DNA from: Methylophaga sp. UBA2689
Lineage (GTDB): Bacteria > Pseudomonadota > Gammaproteobacteria > Nitrosococcales > Methylophagaceae
Reading direction: 5' to 3'
DNA: 64,000 bases
NCBI GenBank assembly: GCA_002354555.1
Contig: DELT01000099.1
Location: 10,660 to 74,659 of the forward strand
Part shown: in pieces, positions 8,075-16,557 of the stretch
How positions within the stretch are numbered: the first letter of the stretch is position 1
Layout: each line of letters starts with the position of its first letter
Translations under genes and position numbers: made by a program
Notes under the pieces: model-generated
Told to the model about the DNA's origin: nothing
Databases searched by the model: none
What the model saw: only the letters and a program-made list of their open reading frames with translations

Positions 8075-10795
8075 ATGAAGAAAGCTATTTATTTGTATTG
8101 TGATATAAAAAAAAGTATTTCCAAACTGCCACTATTGTTTATACCTTTTTTGGTGATAGTGGTAGGTTCTGGTTTTTCCTTGGCACAATATCATCAAGTT
8201 AAAAGCCGTAATCAGCAGGTGATCGCTGATCGCTTTGCTATATCGTTTAACGAAATCACCCAAAGCATTACTGAAAAAGTCCGCAGCTACGAACAGATGT
8301 TACGGGCGACTCAGGGATTATTTGAATCCTCAAAAATTATTACCCGCTCAGAATTCCGAAATTACGCTGAAAAACTCCGGCTGGAAGCTTTTTATCCCGG
8401 GATTCAGGGATTGGGATATGTACCACTGATCACACCTGAAGAAAAATCTGCTCATATCGAAATGGTCCGTCAATCAGGATTTCCTGACTACAACATTTAT
8501 CCTGAAGGTGAACGGCAAGTTTATACAAGCATTTTGTATCTTGAACCATTTGAGACACGTAATCTTCGGGCGTTTGGTTTTGATATGTATTCTGAAACCA
8601 CACGGCGTGCGGCCATGATGGAAGCGCTTCAAAGTGGCAACACCGCGCTCTCTGGAGGGGTAAAACTTGTTCAGGACAATCCCGAAGAACCCGTAACGGG
8701 ATTGCTTATGTACCTGCCATTATTTGAATCAAATGCCTCTGAAAAAATCCATACTGGCTGGGTTTATGCTGTATTTCGAATAAATGACGTGATCAATGCT
8801 TCATTAACGCAAAATGGCATATTTAGCCATATGCAGATAACAGATGTGACCGATGGCACGCAGGATGTGCTGTTTCAGTCCAGTCAATTTCAAACTAATA
8901 CTTTTGAATTAAGTGAGACATATACTCTGGCAGGTCGGCAGTGGAAAGTAACCGCCTATCCCGATAAAGCATTCATAAAAGCCTTCGAAAAACAGTCAGC
9001 AACTGCATTGTTTTTTTTAGAATTGTTAATGACATTTTTAATTGCTTTTATATTCTGGTTATTAGCAAGTGGTCGTGTAAGAGCAGAAAACAGGGCAAAC
9101 GAAATAACCCAATCCCTGAAAGAAAAGCACTTAAAGCTGCAGCTGGCAACAGATACCGCTGGCATGGGTACCTGGGAATGGAATTTTCAGCGCCAGATAG
9201 TGTTAGTAGATGAGCATCAATTAAGCATTTTTGGCGAGAAGGAACATGCCAATCAGTCTCTTAGTCTCGAAGACTGGTTTTCCCGATTTGAAGAAACTGA
9301 TCGTCAGCGGGTGGAAATGGCATTTGAGCGAAGCAAAGCAAATGGTGATGATCTCAATATTCAGGCTTTGGTACAGGCTGGTAACGAGACCCGAATGGTA
9401 CAACTCAAGACGGCCATTAATTTCGAGGCTTCAGGCCTGGCAACAGGCATGATAGGTATTTGTTTTGATATTACTGACAGCTGGCTTTATCAGACACAAC
9501 TTGAACAAACTGAAGCACGTTGGAAACATGCGCTGGAAGGTAGTGGCGAAGGCGTATGGGACTGGTCAATTATCGATGACAAAGTGCTTTTTTCGGAAAA
9601 ACTGATTTCCATGCTGGGATATACACCAGATGAATTTTCTCCTCATGTCAGCGAATGGTCAGATCGTATTCATCCAGATGATCGTCAACAGGTATTCAGC
9701 GATATTGATGCGTTGCTGGATGGCAGCCAACCTGAGTACCGAAATGAACACCGTATGCTGTGTAAAGATGGTAGCTGGAAATGGATTCTGGATCGTGGCA
9801 CGGTGGTTGACCGTGATGAGCAGGGCAATCCACTCAGAGCTATTGGTACTCATACCGACATCAGTGGACGAAAAGCAATCGAAATCAATCTGCGTATCAG
9901 TGAAGAACGCTTCCGTAATGCCTTTGATACAGCTGCTATCGGGATGGCACTGGTTGGTCTGGATGGGAGCTGGCTGGAGGCAAACCCAGCCTGTTGCGAA
10001 ATGCTTGGTTACAGCGAAGGTGAATTATTACAAATGACCTTTATGGATGTGACACATCCTGAAGATCTCGATGTCGATAAACATTTTGTCGATCAGCTTA
10101 TTGCCGGTGAAATTGATCACTATCAGATGGAAAAGCGTTATATATGCAAAAATCATCAACTAATTGATGTATTACTCAGCGTCTCGGTGGTTCATGACAT
10201 AAATGGGGATCTGCTGCATTTTGTCTCACAAATAGAAGATATTACCGCCAGAAAACACGAACATGAATTAATGCGAAAAATGGCGCTTTATGATGCCTTG
10301 ACCGGCTTACCAAATCGCCGTTTGTTTGACGAGCGGATGAATCAGGCAATACTCGGTGCAAAACGAAATAAACATCCGCTGGCCCTGATGTTTATTGATG
10401 TCGATCATTTTAAGCAAATCAATGATACCTACGGGCATGATGTTGGGGATCAAGTGATAAAACGCGTAGCAGAAACCATGCTGTCAGCATTAAGAGCGAC
10501 GGATACACTTGCTCGATTTGGTGGTGATGAATTCGTCGTCTTACTGAACAAAGTAAGTTCTCCCGAAGCTGCGGTAAAAGTGGCTGAACACTTGCGCAAG
10601 AGTCTGGAAAACCACCTTGTATTTGGGGATATTCGGTTATTGATCACTTTGAGTATCGGCATTGCAGCCTACTTACCCGAAACGAATGAAACTCCCCTTC
10701 AGCTTATGAAAAAGGCCGATATGGCGCTTTATGATGTCAAAGCTCGTGGCCGTGATGGTGTCGGTATATTCCAGACGGGTGGATTTGAAAAATAA
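8075..10795 (+). CDS. CHASE-PAS(x3)-GGDEF membrane diguanylate cyclase
   Basis: Predicted inner-membrane diguanylate cyclase (2 GTP to c-di-GMP), 906 aa. TM1 at about 17-37; periplasmic CHASE domain at about 75-230 (QGLGYVPLITPEEK, LEPFETRNLRAFGFDMYSE); TM2 at about 308-332; three PAS/PAC repeats at about 345-470, 485-605 and 612-735; GGDEF from about 745 with RFGGDEF near 813 and an RxxD I-site (RATD). No EAL domain. It aligns over its full length with the minus-strand protein at 55107-57851, including shared PAS phrases (EGVWDW/GAGVWDW, NEHRMLCKDGSWKWIL, RFRNAFDTAAIGMA), so the two are paralogues. CHASE ligands are generally small molecules; none can be named here. Confidence 0.92.
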   Translation: MKKAIYLYCDIKKSISKLPLLFIPFLVIVVGSGFSLAQYHQVKSRNQQVIADRFAISFNEITQSITEKVRSYEQMLRATQGLFESSKIITRSEFRNYAEKLRLEAFYPGIQGLGYVPLITPEEKSAHIEMVRQSGFPDYNIYPEGERQVYTSILYLEPFETRNLRAFGFDMYSETTRRAAMMEALQSGNTALSGGVKLVQDNPEEPVTGLLMYLPLFESNASEKIHTGWVYAVFRINDVINASLTQNGIFSHMQITDVTDGTQDVLFQSSQFQTNTFELSETYTLAGRQWKVTAYPDKAFIKAFEKQSATALFFLELLMTFLIAFIFWLLASGRVRAENRANEITQSLKEKHLKLQLATDTAGMGTWEWNFQRQIVLVDEHQLSIFGEKEHANQSLSLEDWFSRFEETDRQRVEMAFERSKANGDDLNIQALVQAGNETRMVQLKTAINFEASGLATGMIGICFDITDSWLYQTQLEQTEARWKHALEGSGEGVWDWSIIDDKVLFSEKLISMLGYTPDEFSPHVSEWSDRIHPDDRQQVFSDIDALLDGSQPEYRNEHRMLCKDGSWKWILDRGTVVDRDEQGNPLRAIGTHTDISGRKAIEINLRISEERFRNAFDTAAIGMALVGLDGSWLEANPACCEMLGYSEGELLQMTFMDVTHPEDLDVDKHFVDQLIAGEIDHYQMEKRYICKNHQLIDVLLSVSVVHDINGDLLHFVSQIEDITARKHEHELMRKMALYDALTGLPNRRLFDERMNQAILGAKRNKHPLALMFIDVDHFKQINDTYGHDVGDQVIKRVAETMLSALRATDTLARFGGDEFVVLLNKVSSPEAAVKVAEHLRKSLENHLVFGDIRLLITLSIGIAAYLPETNETPLQLMKKADMALYDVKARGRDGVGIFQTGGFEK

Positions 10796-10943
10796 TAACT
10801 CAATATTTGTAAATAAAATCAGTATGTTTTCATTCCGCCATCAATTCAAGTGGTGAACCAGTAACAATTTGCTTAGTCTGATAAAAAGCATTACTTCTGT
10901 TAGATTGTATATTTGCATTATCAGGTTAAACAAAGAGGTTTGA

Positions 10944-12296
10944 ATGTCCTATATTGAGGTGACGATGAAGAAGCTGCAACGAAGCAGCCCAAGTCAGCCA
11001 GAGTTTTATCAAGCTACCGAAGAAATTCTCCAATCTATATGCCCTTTGCTGGACAGAAATCCTCAGTATCTACAACAAAATATCATCGAACGCATAGTTG
11101 AACCGGAACGCCAGATTATGTTCAGAGTTGTCTGGCAAGATGATGACGGTAACGTCCAGGTTAACAAAGGCTATCGAGTTCAGTTCAACTCCGCACTGGG
11201 CCCCTATAAAGGTGGTATCCGCTTTCATCCTTCAGTCACTGCCAGTACCGTTAAATTTCTGGGCTTTGAGCAGATATTTAAAAATGCATTGACTGGTTTA
11301 TCACTCGGTGGAGGCAAAGGTGGCTCAGACTTTGATCCCAAAAATCGATCAGATAACGAAATTATGCGTTTCTGTCAGGCATTTATGAACGAGTTGCAAC
11401 GGCATATTGGTGCGACCATCGATGTACCCGCAGGCGACATTGGCGTGGGTAAGCGTGAGATTGGCTATCTGTTTGGACAATACAAACGTTTGAATCGTCA
11501 CTTTGAAGGAGTACTGACAGGAAAATCGCTGAATTGGGGGGGATCACTTGTTCGCCCTGAAGCCACAGGCTACGGCTTAGTCTATTTCACAGAAAATATG
11601 CTGCAAGCCAATGATGATTGTCTCGATGGCAAAAAATGCCTGGTATCAGGGGCAGGAAATGTGGCGATACATACTATTGAAAAACTCTATCAATGTGGTG
11701 CACTGCCAATAAGCTGCTCTGACAGCACCGGTACCATTTATCACGAAAAAGGTATTGATTTAATTCTGCTGAGGGAATTAAAAGAGGATCAAAATTGCTC
11801 TTTGGCGAAATACCTGGAATCACACCCTGACGCTGAGTTTACACCTATCAAACAGTATCCTGAAGGTGGTCATGCGGTATGGCGTATTAAAGCAGATGCT
11901 GCTTTTCCGTGCGCGACCCAGAATGAATTATCGGCAGCTGATGCCGTTGCACTGTGCAAAAATGGTATTAGCTGCATTGCTGAAGGCGCCAATATGCCCT
12001 GCACTGCTGAAGCACAGGCACATATTATTGCGGCAGGGATTCATTATGCTCCAGCCAAAGCTGCCAATGCCGGCGGCGTCGCCACCAGCCAGCTCGAAAT
12101 GGCGCAAAATGCCAGTATGATGCAATGGTCGTTTGCTGACGTGGATCAACGTTTGCAAATTATCATGAAAGATATCTATCAACGCTGTGCAGAGACTGCC
12201 ATTGAATTTCATCAACCCTGCAATCTTATGCTGGGGGCAAATATCGCGGGATTCCGAAAAGTTGCGGATGCGATGCTGGAACAGGGATTGGTGTAA
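10944..12296 (+). CDS. gdhA: NADP-specific glutamate dehydrogenase
   Basis: Cytoplasmic enzyme that aminates 2-oxoglutarate to glutamate with NADPH, the entry point for ammonia. 450 aa, the normal hexameric bacterial length (E. coli 447). Substrate-binding domain with GPYKGGIRFHPSV and the catalytic-lysine segment GGGKGGSDFDPK at about 122-133; dinucleotide-binding fold with SGAGNVAIHTIEKL; C-terminal PAKAANAGGVATSQLEM. ATG at 10944 is preceded by AAAGAGG. It stands alone with 148 bases upstream and 45 before the cupredoxin gene. It fits functionally with the nitrate assimilation island 14 kb away, although glnA/gltB are not in the window. Confidence 0.97.
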   Translation: MSYIEVTMKKLQRSSPSQPEFYQATEEILQSICPLLDRNPQYLQQNIIERIVEPERQIMFRVVWQDDDGNVQVNKGYRVQFNSALGPYKGGIRFHPSVTASTVKFLGFEQIFKNALTGLSLGGGKGGSDFDPKNRSDNEIMRFCQAFMNELQRHIGATIDVPAGDIGVGKREIGYLFGQYKRLNRHFEGVLTGKSLNWGGSLVRPEATGYGLVYFTENMLQANDDCLDGKKCLVSGAGNVAIHTIEKLYQCGALPISCSDSTGTIYHEKGIDLILLRELKEDQNCSLAKYLESHPDAEFTPIKQYPEGGHAVWRIKADAAFPCATQNELSAADAVALCKNGISCIAEGANMPCTAEAQAHIIAAGIHYAPAKAANAGGVATSQLEMAQNASMMQWSFADVDQRLQIIMKDIYQRCAETAIEFHQPCNLMLGANIAGFRKVADAMLEQGLV

Positions 12297-12341
12297 CCTC
12301 AGTTACATCTATCGATAAAGACTAATATTCGGAATACAATT

Positions 12342-13007
12342 TTGAAATTCACAAACCTATTAATTGTGAGCATAGGCCTCGCCACATTAACTCAGACATT
12401 AACAGCCAGAGCAGAGTCCATTTCTTTGAAAATAGTTGATCAACAACAACAGGCTGTTTCCAGTGCGGTAATTGAGGTATTGAGTTCGCCCGAAAGCTTT
12501 GGTCAAGTAGATTCAATCAATGTTATCGATCAGATAGATAAGATGTTTGTCCCTGAGCAAATTGTTATTCAACAAGGTCAGGCAGTTGATTTTCCCAATA
12601 GCGACAATATACGCCATCACGTTTATTCATTTTCTGAAGCTAAAACGTTTGAACTCAAGCTCTATGCCGACAAACCGGAAAAGCCAATCCAATTTGAAAA
12701 GCCCGGTGTGGTTGTAGTGGGCTGTAACATTCACGACACAATGATTGGCTACATTTATATCGCACAACACCAAACGGTTGTGACGTCCTCTGATCAAGGT
12801 TACGCAAAATTTAATGCAACCGAGCAGAATCCCCGGATAAGTGTCTGGCATCCCTATACGACTGATGGTGCCGAAAGTCGTCAGTATTTTGAAATAGATC
12901 AGCTTGAACAAAATGATAAAGGTGAGCACATAGTCCAGTTGGACATTGCGCCCCCACCTCCGCGTGAGTCATTTGAGGATACCTTTGGTGCGCCTGGGCA
13001 TCACTAA
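12342..13007 (+). CDS. Exported cupredoxin-like protein (methylamine-utilisation type)
   Basis: Periplasmic single-domain copper protein candidate of 221 aa. It begins with a Sec signal peptide (about 1-25, ending TARA). The cupredoxin domain (about 55-150) shows the expected type I copper ligands: His in NIRHHVYSF and the C-x2-H-x2-M pattern in GCNIHDTMIGY. A C-terminal extension of about 70 residues follows. Proteins of this family are often labelled methylamine utilization protein without proven function. The start is TTG at 12342, the only one that keeps the signal peptide. The end overlaps the EAL gene by 20 bases, so translational coupling is likely. The neighbours suggest a role with the DUF3034 and globin lipoproteins. 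Confidence 0.82.
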   Translation: MKFTNLLIVSIGLATLTQTLTARAESISLKIVDQQQQAVSSAVIEVLSSPESFGQVDSINVIDQIDKMFVPEQIVIQQGQAVDFPNSDNIRHHVYSFSEAKTFELKLYADKPEKPIQFEKPGVVVVGCNIHDTMIGYIYIAQHQTVVTSSDQGYAKFNATEQNPRISVWHPYTTDGAESRQYFEIDQLEQNDKGEHIVQLDIAPPPPRESFEDTFGAPGHH

Positions 13008-15339
13008 ATTACGCACGCAAATTCTGCTATTTGCGCTTTCACTGGTTCTGGTGACCACAATGGTCATTCAGGCTATTTCGTGGTGGTCTGCCAACCAGTT
13101 TAATCAGCAACAGATTCAGCAAAATACCATTAAGGCTGAAAATATTCTGCGTCAATACATTCGCTCAACAGAAAAAAATCTGGTGAATTCGGCACAGGTA
13201 CTGACGGCAGACTTTGGTTTTAAACAAGCGGTGGCTTCCGGCGACAAAGATACTATCGCCAGCGTATTAATGAATCATGGTGCACGAATCAATGCTGATT
13301 TAATGTTGTTGACGGATCTATCCGGTAAGCTGATCTCCAGTAGTCATTCGATCATTAACGATGAGGCCCTACTGAGCTATGTAGTTAAAGATTTACTGGA
13401 AAAACCTGCCATTGCTCATATTGTGATGCTGGACGACCGGGTTTATGAGCTCATCCTGTTACCAATAATGGCCCCCAGAACCATTGCCTATACGTTAGTA
13501 GGATTTGAGCTGAATCAGACAAACCTTAATGAGCTCAAACAACTCACCGGTCTGGACATAACCCTGCTTAAACATTCAGTTCCGGTTTATTCCACACTGG
13601 AAAATATTTCAAATGATTCAGAATTTATAGAGACGATAAATTCAGCTCACACAGAATGGTTTTGGATGGAAAGACCTACATTTATCAATTCTGATTTTAT
13701 GCCAGTGACCACCAGCATAAACCCTGTCAGCATTCTTTTATCAGCTGACTTAAGACCCACCTATCAACAATATGATGAGATGTCTGGGCGCATCATCCTG
13801 ATAGTCTTATTGGTGATGTTGGTTTCCATCATCATCAGCACCATCATTGCACATACCTTAACCACCCCGCTCGCTAAACTGGTCGGCATCGCCAACCAGT
13901 TTGCCAAAGGAAATTACGATGCCTGGCAGGAACCCGGCCAGGCCAGTAGTGAAATCCGTGATTTAGCTGCTGCCCTCAGAACCATGGGGTCAGAAGTTAA
14001 ACAGCGTGAACAGGTTGTGACATGGCAGGCCAGACATGATGCATTGACCGGTTTATTCAATATCCACACCATGCGAAGCACACTTTCAGCAACAATGCAG
14101 GAATATGGTCAATGTATTGTAGTGGCGACGTATATTCAAAATTTCCGACAGATAAATGATCGGCTTGGGCCTGAAGTTGCCGATGCCTGCCTCACTGTTC
14201 TGGCTCAACGACTTAACCAGTTTGCTACAGCTGGAGAAAAAACCAATGCACGTCTGGAAGGAATCGAGTTTCTATCCGTTATTCAATTGCTGCCTGGACA
14301 AAGTCCTAAACAGGTTGTTGAAGCATTGCTTAATAACCTGGATAAGCCCTTTCAAATTGGTAATATCAGTTTAAGCGCTCATTTTTATGCTGGGGTGTGT
14401 TGCTATCCAGCCGATGGATATGACAGTAAAACGATGCTTCGTCGAGTCAGAATTGCTGCTGATCATGCTCGCCTGAATCGTACAACCATACATGTCTATA
14501 TGCCCGGTGAAGACGAAAATCATCTAGAAGAATTAAGCCTTATTGAAGCGCTTCAAGCACTGTTGAGACAACCGACTAATATTGAATTATTTTTAAACTT
14601 CCAGCCTAAGGTTGAGCTTAAAAATGGCAAAATGGAAACCGTAGAAACTCTTATACGCTGGCATCGTCCAGGCTTAGGCCGAGTTGCACCTGATAAATTT
14701 ATCGGCTTGGCCGAACAGTCCGGTCTGATCGTTGAGTTAACCCACTGGGTTATCAAACAGACACTCAAGCAGTTAAGCGATTGGCGGGAAAATGGATTGG
14801 CATTAAATGCTGCCATTAATGTGTCGGCAGAGGATTTGGCGCATCCGGATTTTTGTCAATTTCTGGACACACAGATTGAGTTTTACAATATTCCCGCCAG
14901 CTCGGTCACGATCGAGATCACCGAACGCGATATCATGTACGATGAAGCGCTGGGTATCGAGGTACTTAAAACCTTAAAAAAATCCGGCTATATGATTGCT
15001 GTAGATGATTACGGAATAGGTCAGTCATCATTATCGAAATTAAAAATCCTACCTGTCGATGAACTCAAACTGGATATGAGTTTTATTCGCAATCTCGATA
15101 GTTCTACAACGGATCAAAAAATTGTTCGATCCACTATCTATCTGGCCCATTCATTGGGGTTAAAGGTGGTGGCTGAAGGTGTTGAAAATGCTGCGACCTA
15201 CTCTATTCTGCTGGAAATGGGCTGTGATAGTGTTCAAGGCTATTTAATAAGTAAACCTCGGGATGCTGAAGATCTCGTTGCTTGGTTAGGTGAAAATAAT
15301 GCGACTTATTCTTTTTCTGCTGACAGTATCACTCACTAG
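12988..15339 (+). CDS. Membrane sensor, HAMP, degenerate GGDEF and intact EAL protein
   Basis: Predicted c-di-GMP phosphodiesterase of 783 aa in the inner membrane. TM1 at about 7-28, periplasmic sensor at about 30-265, TM2 at about 268-290, HAMP at about 290-345, GGDEF-like domain at about 355-510, EAL at about 525-775. The GGDEF signature is EGIEF and the RxxD site is missing, so cyclase activity is unlikely. EAL catalytic residues are retained (ETLIRW, INVSAED, EITERD, VDDYGIG, LKLDMSF, EGVEN). I chose GTG 12988, 8 bases after TGAGGA; it gives RLGITKLRTQILL, matching the N-terminus of the convergent GGDEF protein at 16552-17997, with which it shares the sensor. TTG 12985 is an alternative, and the open frame extends further up. 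It overlaps both neighbours. Confidence 0.87.
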   Translation: MRLGITKLRTQILLFALSLVLVTTMVIQAISWWSANQFNQQQIQQNTIKAENILRQYIRSTEKNLVNSAQVLTADFGFKQAVASGDKDTIASVLMNHGARINADLMLLTDLSGKLISSSHSIINDEALLSYVVKDLLEKPAIAHIVMLDDRVYELILLPIMAPRTIAYTLVGFELNQTNLNELKQLTGLDITLLKHSVPVYSTLENISNDSEFIETINSAHTEWFWMERPTFINSDFMPVTTSINPVSILLSADLRPTYQQYDEMSGRIILIVLLVMLVSIIISTIIAHTLTTPLAKLVGIANQFAKGNYDAWQEPGQASSEIRDLAAALRTMGSEVKQREQVVTWQARHDALTGLFNIHTMRSTLSATMQEYGQCIVVATYIQNFRQINDRLGPEVADACLTVLAQRLNQFATAGEKTNARLEGIEFLSVIQLLPGQSPKQVVEALLNNLDKPFQIGNISLSAHFYAGVCCYPADGYDSKTMLRRVRIAADHARLNRTTIHVYMPGEDENHLEELSLIEALQALLRQPTNIELFLNFQPKVELKNGKMETVETLIRWHRPGLGRVAPDKFIGLAEQSGLIVELTHWVIKQTLKQLSDWRENGLALNAAINVSAEDLAHPDFCQFLDTQIEFYNIPASSVTIEITERDIMYDEALGIEVLKTLKKSGYMIAVDDYGIGQSSLSKLKILPVDELKLDMSFIRNLDSSTTDQKIVRSTIYLAHSLGLKVVAEGVENAATYSILLEMGCDSVQGYLISKPRDAEDLVAWLGENNATYSFSADSITH

Positions 15340-16129
15340 TCAGCTTTTCGCCGCAGATGGCAAGTTGATCGCCACGCCCGGCATTTCCCAAATTGAAGGG
15401 ACCGGCGGTGGCGGTTTTGTACCGTGGGCTCAATTAGCCGGTTATGGCAGTCGAGATGAAATAGCCGCCAATGTATTTTGTAGTGGTGCGAATGTGGATG
15501 ACTATGATTTACGTGTCTGCGGCGCTCAGGCGACTTTCTATGACCGAATTGAATTCTCAGTTGCCAAGCAAAAATTTCATGTTGATGCCTTAGACCTCGA
15601 TATCAAACAACGTGTATTGGGTGTCAAAGCCAGACTTTATGGCGATATTGTCTATAGTCAATTTCCGCAGATAAGCCTGGGGATCCAGCATAAAAAACTT
15701 GACGATCCTACTGTCGCCTATTTGTTGGGCGCAGATGATGATTCCGGAACCGATATTTATCTGGCTGCCAGTAAACTGCATCTTGGTGCAATTGCCGGGT
15801 ATAACTGGCTATGGAATGTAACGGCCCGTTCTACAGAAGCCAATCAGACCGGCTTATTAGGTTTTGGTGATGCAGCACATGGAAGTCAGCGTGAAATTGT
15901 CCTTGAAGCATCCACAGCTATACTATTTGGTCGCCATTTAGCCCTTGGTGTTGAATATCGCCAAAAACCCGATAATCTTGCTTTAAAAGAAGATGACTGG
16001 TCTAACGTGTTTGTGGCCTGGTTTCCCAATAAGGTTATAAGTGTCACGGCCGCCTGGCTTGATCTGGGTGAAATTGCTGGCGCCAAAAACCAGAAAGGGG
16101 CTTATTTTTCTGTGACAGGTTACTTTTGA
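15299..16129 (+). CDS. DUF3034 family protein, probable outer-membrane barrel
   Basis: Exported protein of 276 aa that I recognise as DUF3034 style: signal peptide (LILFLLTVSLTSQLFAADG), then ISQIEGTGGGGFVPWAQLAGYG, alternating beta-rich segments and a terminal aromatic (VTGYF), as in outer-membrane beta-barrels. The function of the family is unknown to me. ATG 15299 is preceded by TAGGTG; an in-frame GTG at 15290 is the alternative. The gene begins 41 bases inside the EAL gene and its stop overlaps the start of the globin gene (TGATG), so expression as one translationally coupled unit is very likely. Confidence 0.8.
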   Translation: MRLILFLLTVSLTSQLFAADGKLIATPGISQIEGTGGGGFVPWAQLAGYGSRDEIAANVFCSGANVDDYDLRVCGAQATFYDRIEFSVAKQKFHVDALDLDIKQRVLGVKARLYGDIVYSQFPQISLGIQHKKLDDPTVAYLLGADDDSGTDIYLAASKLHLGAIAGYNWLWNVTARSTEANQTGLLGFGDAAHGSQREIVLEASTAILFGRHLALGVEYRQKPDNLALKEDDWSNVFVAWFPNKVISVTAAWLDLGEIAGAKNQKGAYFSVTGYF

Positions 16130-16557
16130 TGTTAGCGAAATTCCAATATAGCTTTTTGATGGCTTGCTGCCTGATATTAACCGCTTGTGCTAGTACTTCA
16201 GAATCCACGCTCTACAATAAACTGGGTGGTGAGCAAGGTGTGAATAATATTGTTGAAAACCTCATCCAGCAAATTGGTCAGGATGAGCAGATTTTCCATT
16301 ATTTCGCCGAAGCCCGCGTCAGCCGATTCCGTGAAAATCTCATCGAACACTTTTGTGCGATCTCTGACGGCCCCTGCCAATATACCGGTGACAATATGGC
16401 CGATATCCATACTGGTATGAATATCAATGAAAGCGATTTTAATCATTTGGTGGATTTATTGATTAATGCCATGGATGCTGAAGGAATACCTCACCGTGTT
16501 CAAAATCAGCTGCTTGCTCGTCTGGCACCATTGCGTGAAAACATTATCTATCTATGA
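16129..16557 (+). CDS. Lipoprotein group 1 truncated haemoglobin
   Basis: Small haem protein of 142 aa of the truncated globin (trHbN-like) family, here with an N-terminal lipoprotein signal (LILTACAS, Cys at about 23), so it should be anchored in the periplasm rather than be cytosolic. Globin segments seen: LYNKLGGEQGVNNIVENL, FRENLIEHFCAISDGPCQYTG and the proximal-His region MADIHTGMNI. The family binds O2 and NO; a role in NO detoxification or sensing is inference. The B-helix position usually holding Tyr is not obvious (IVENLIQQI). Its stop overlaps by 6 bases with that of the convergent GGDEF gene. ATG overlaps the preceding TGA; RBS function probably comes from coupling. Confidence 0.88.
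   Translation: MLAKFQYSFLMACCLILTACASTSESTLYNKLGGEQGVNNIVENLIQQIGQDEQIFHYFAEARVSRFRENLIEHFCAISDGPCQYTGDNMADIHTGMNINESDFNHLVDLLINAMDAEGIPHRVQNQLLARLAPLRENIIYL

Noticed and set aside
12946..12987. Earlier TTG start of the sensor-EAL protein
   Set aside because: Would deepen the overlap with the cupredoxin gene and lacks a ribosome binding site; the paralogous cyclase starts at the point equal to GTG 12988.
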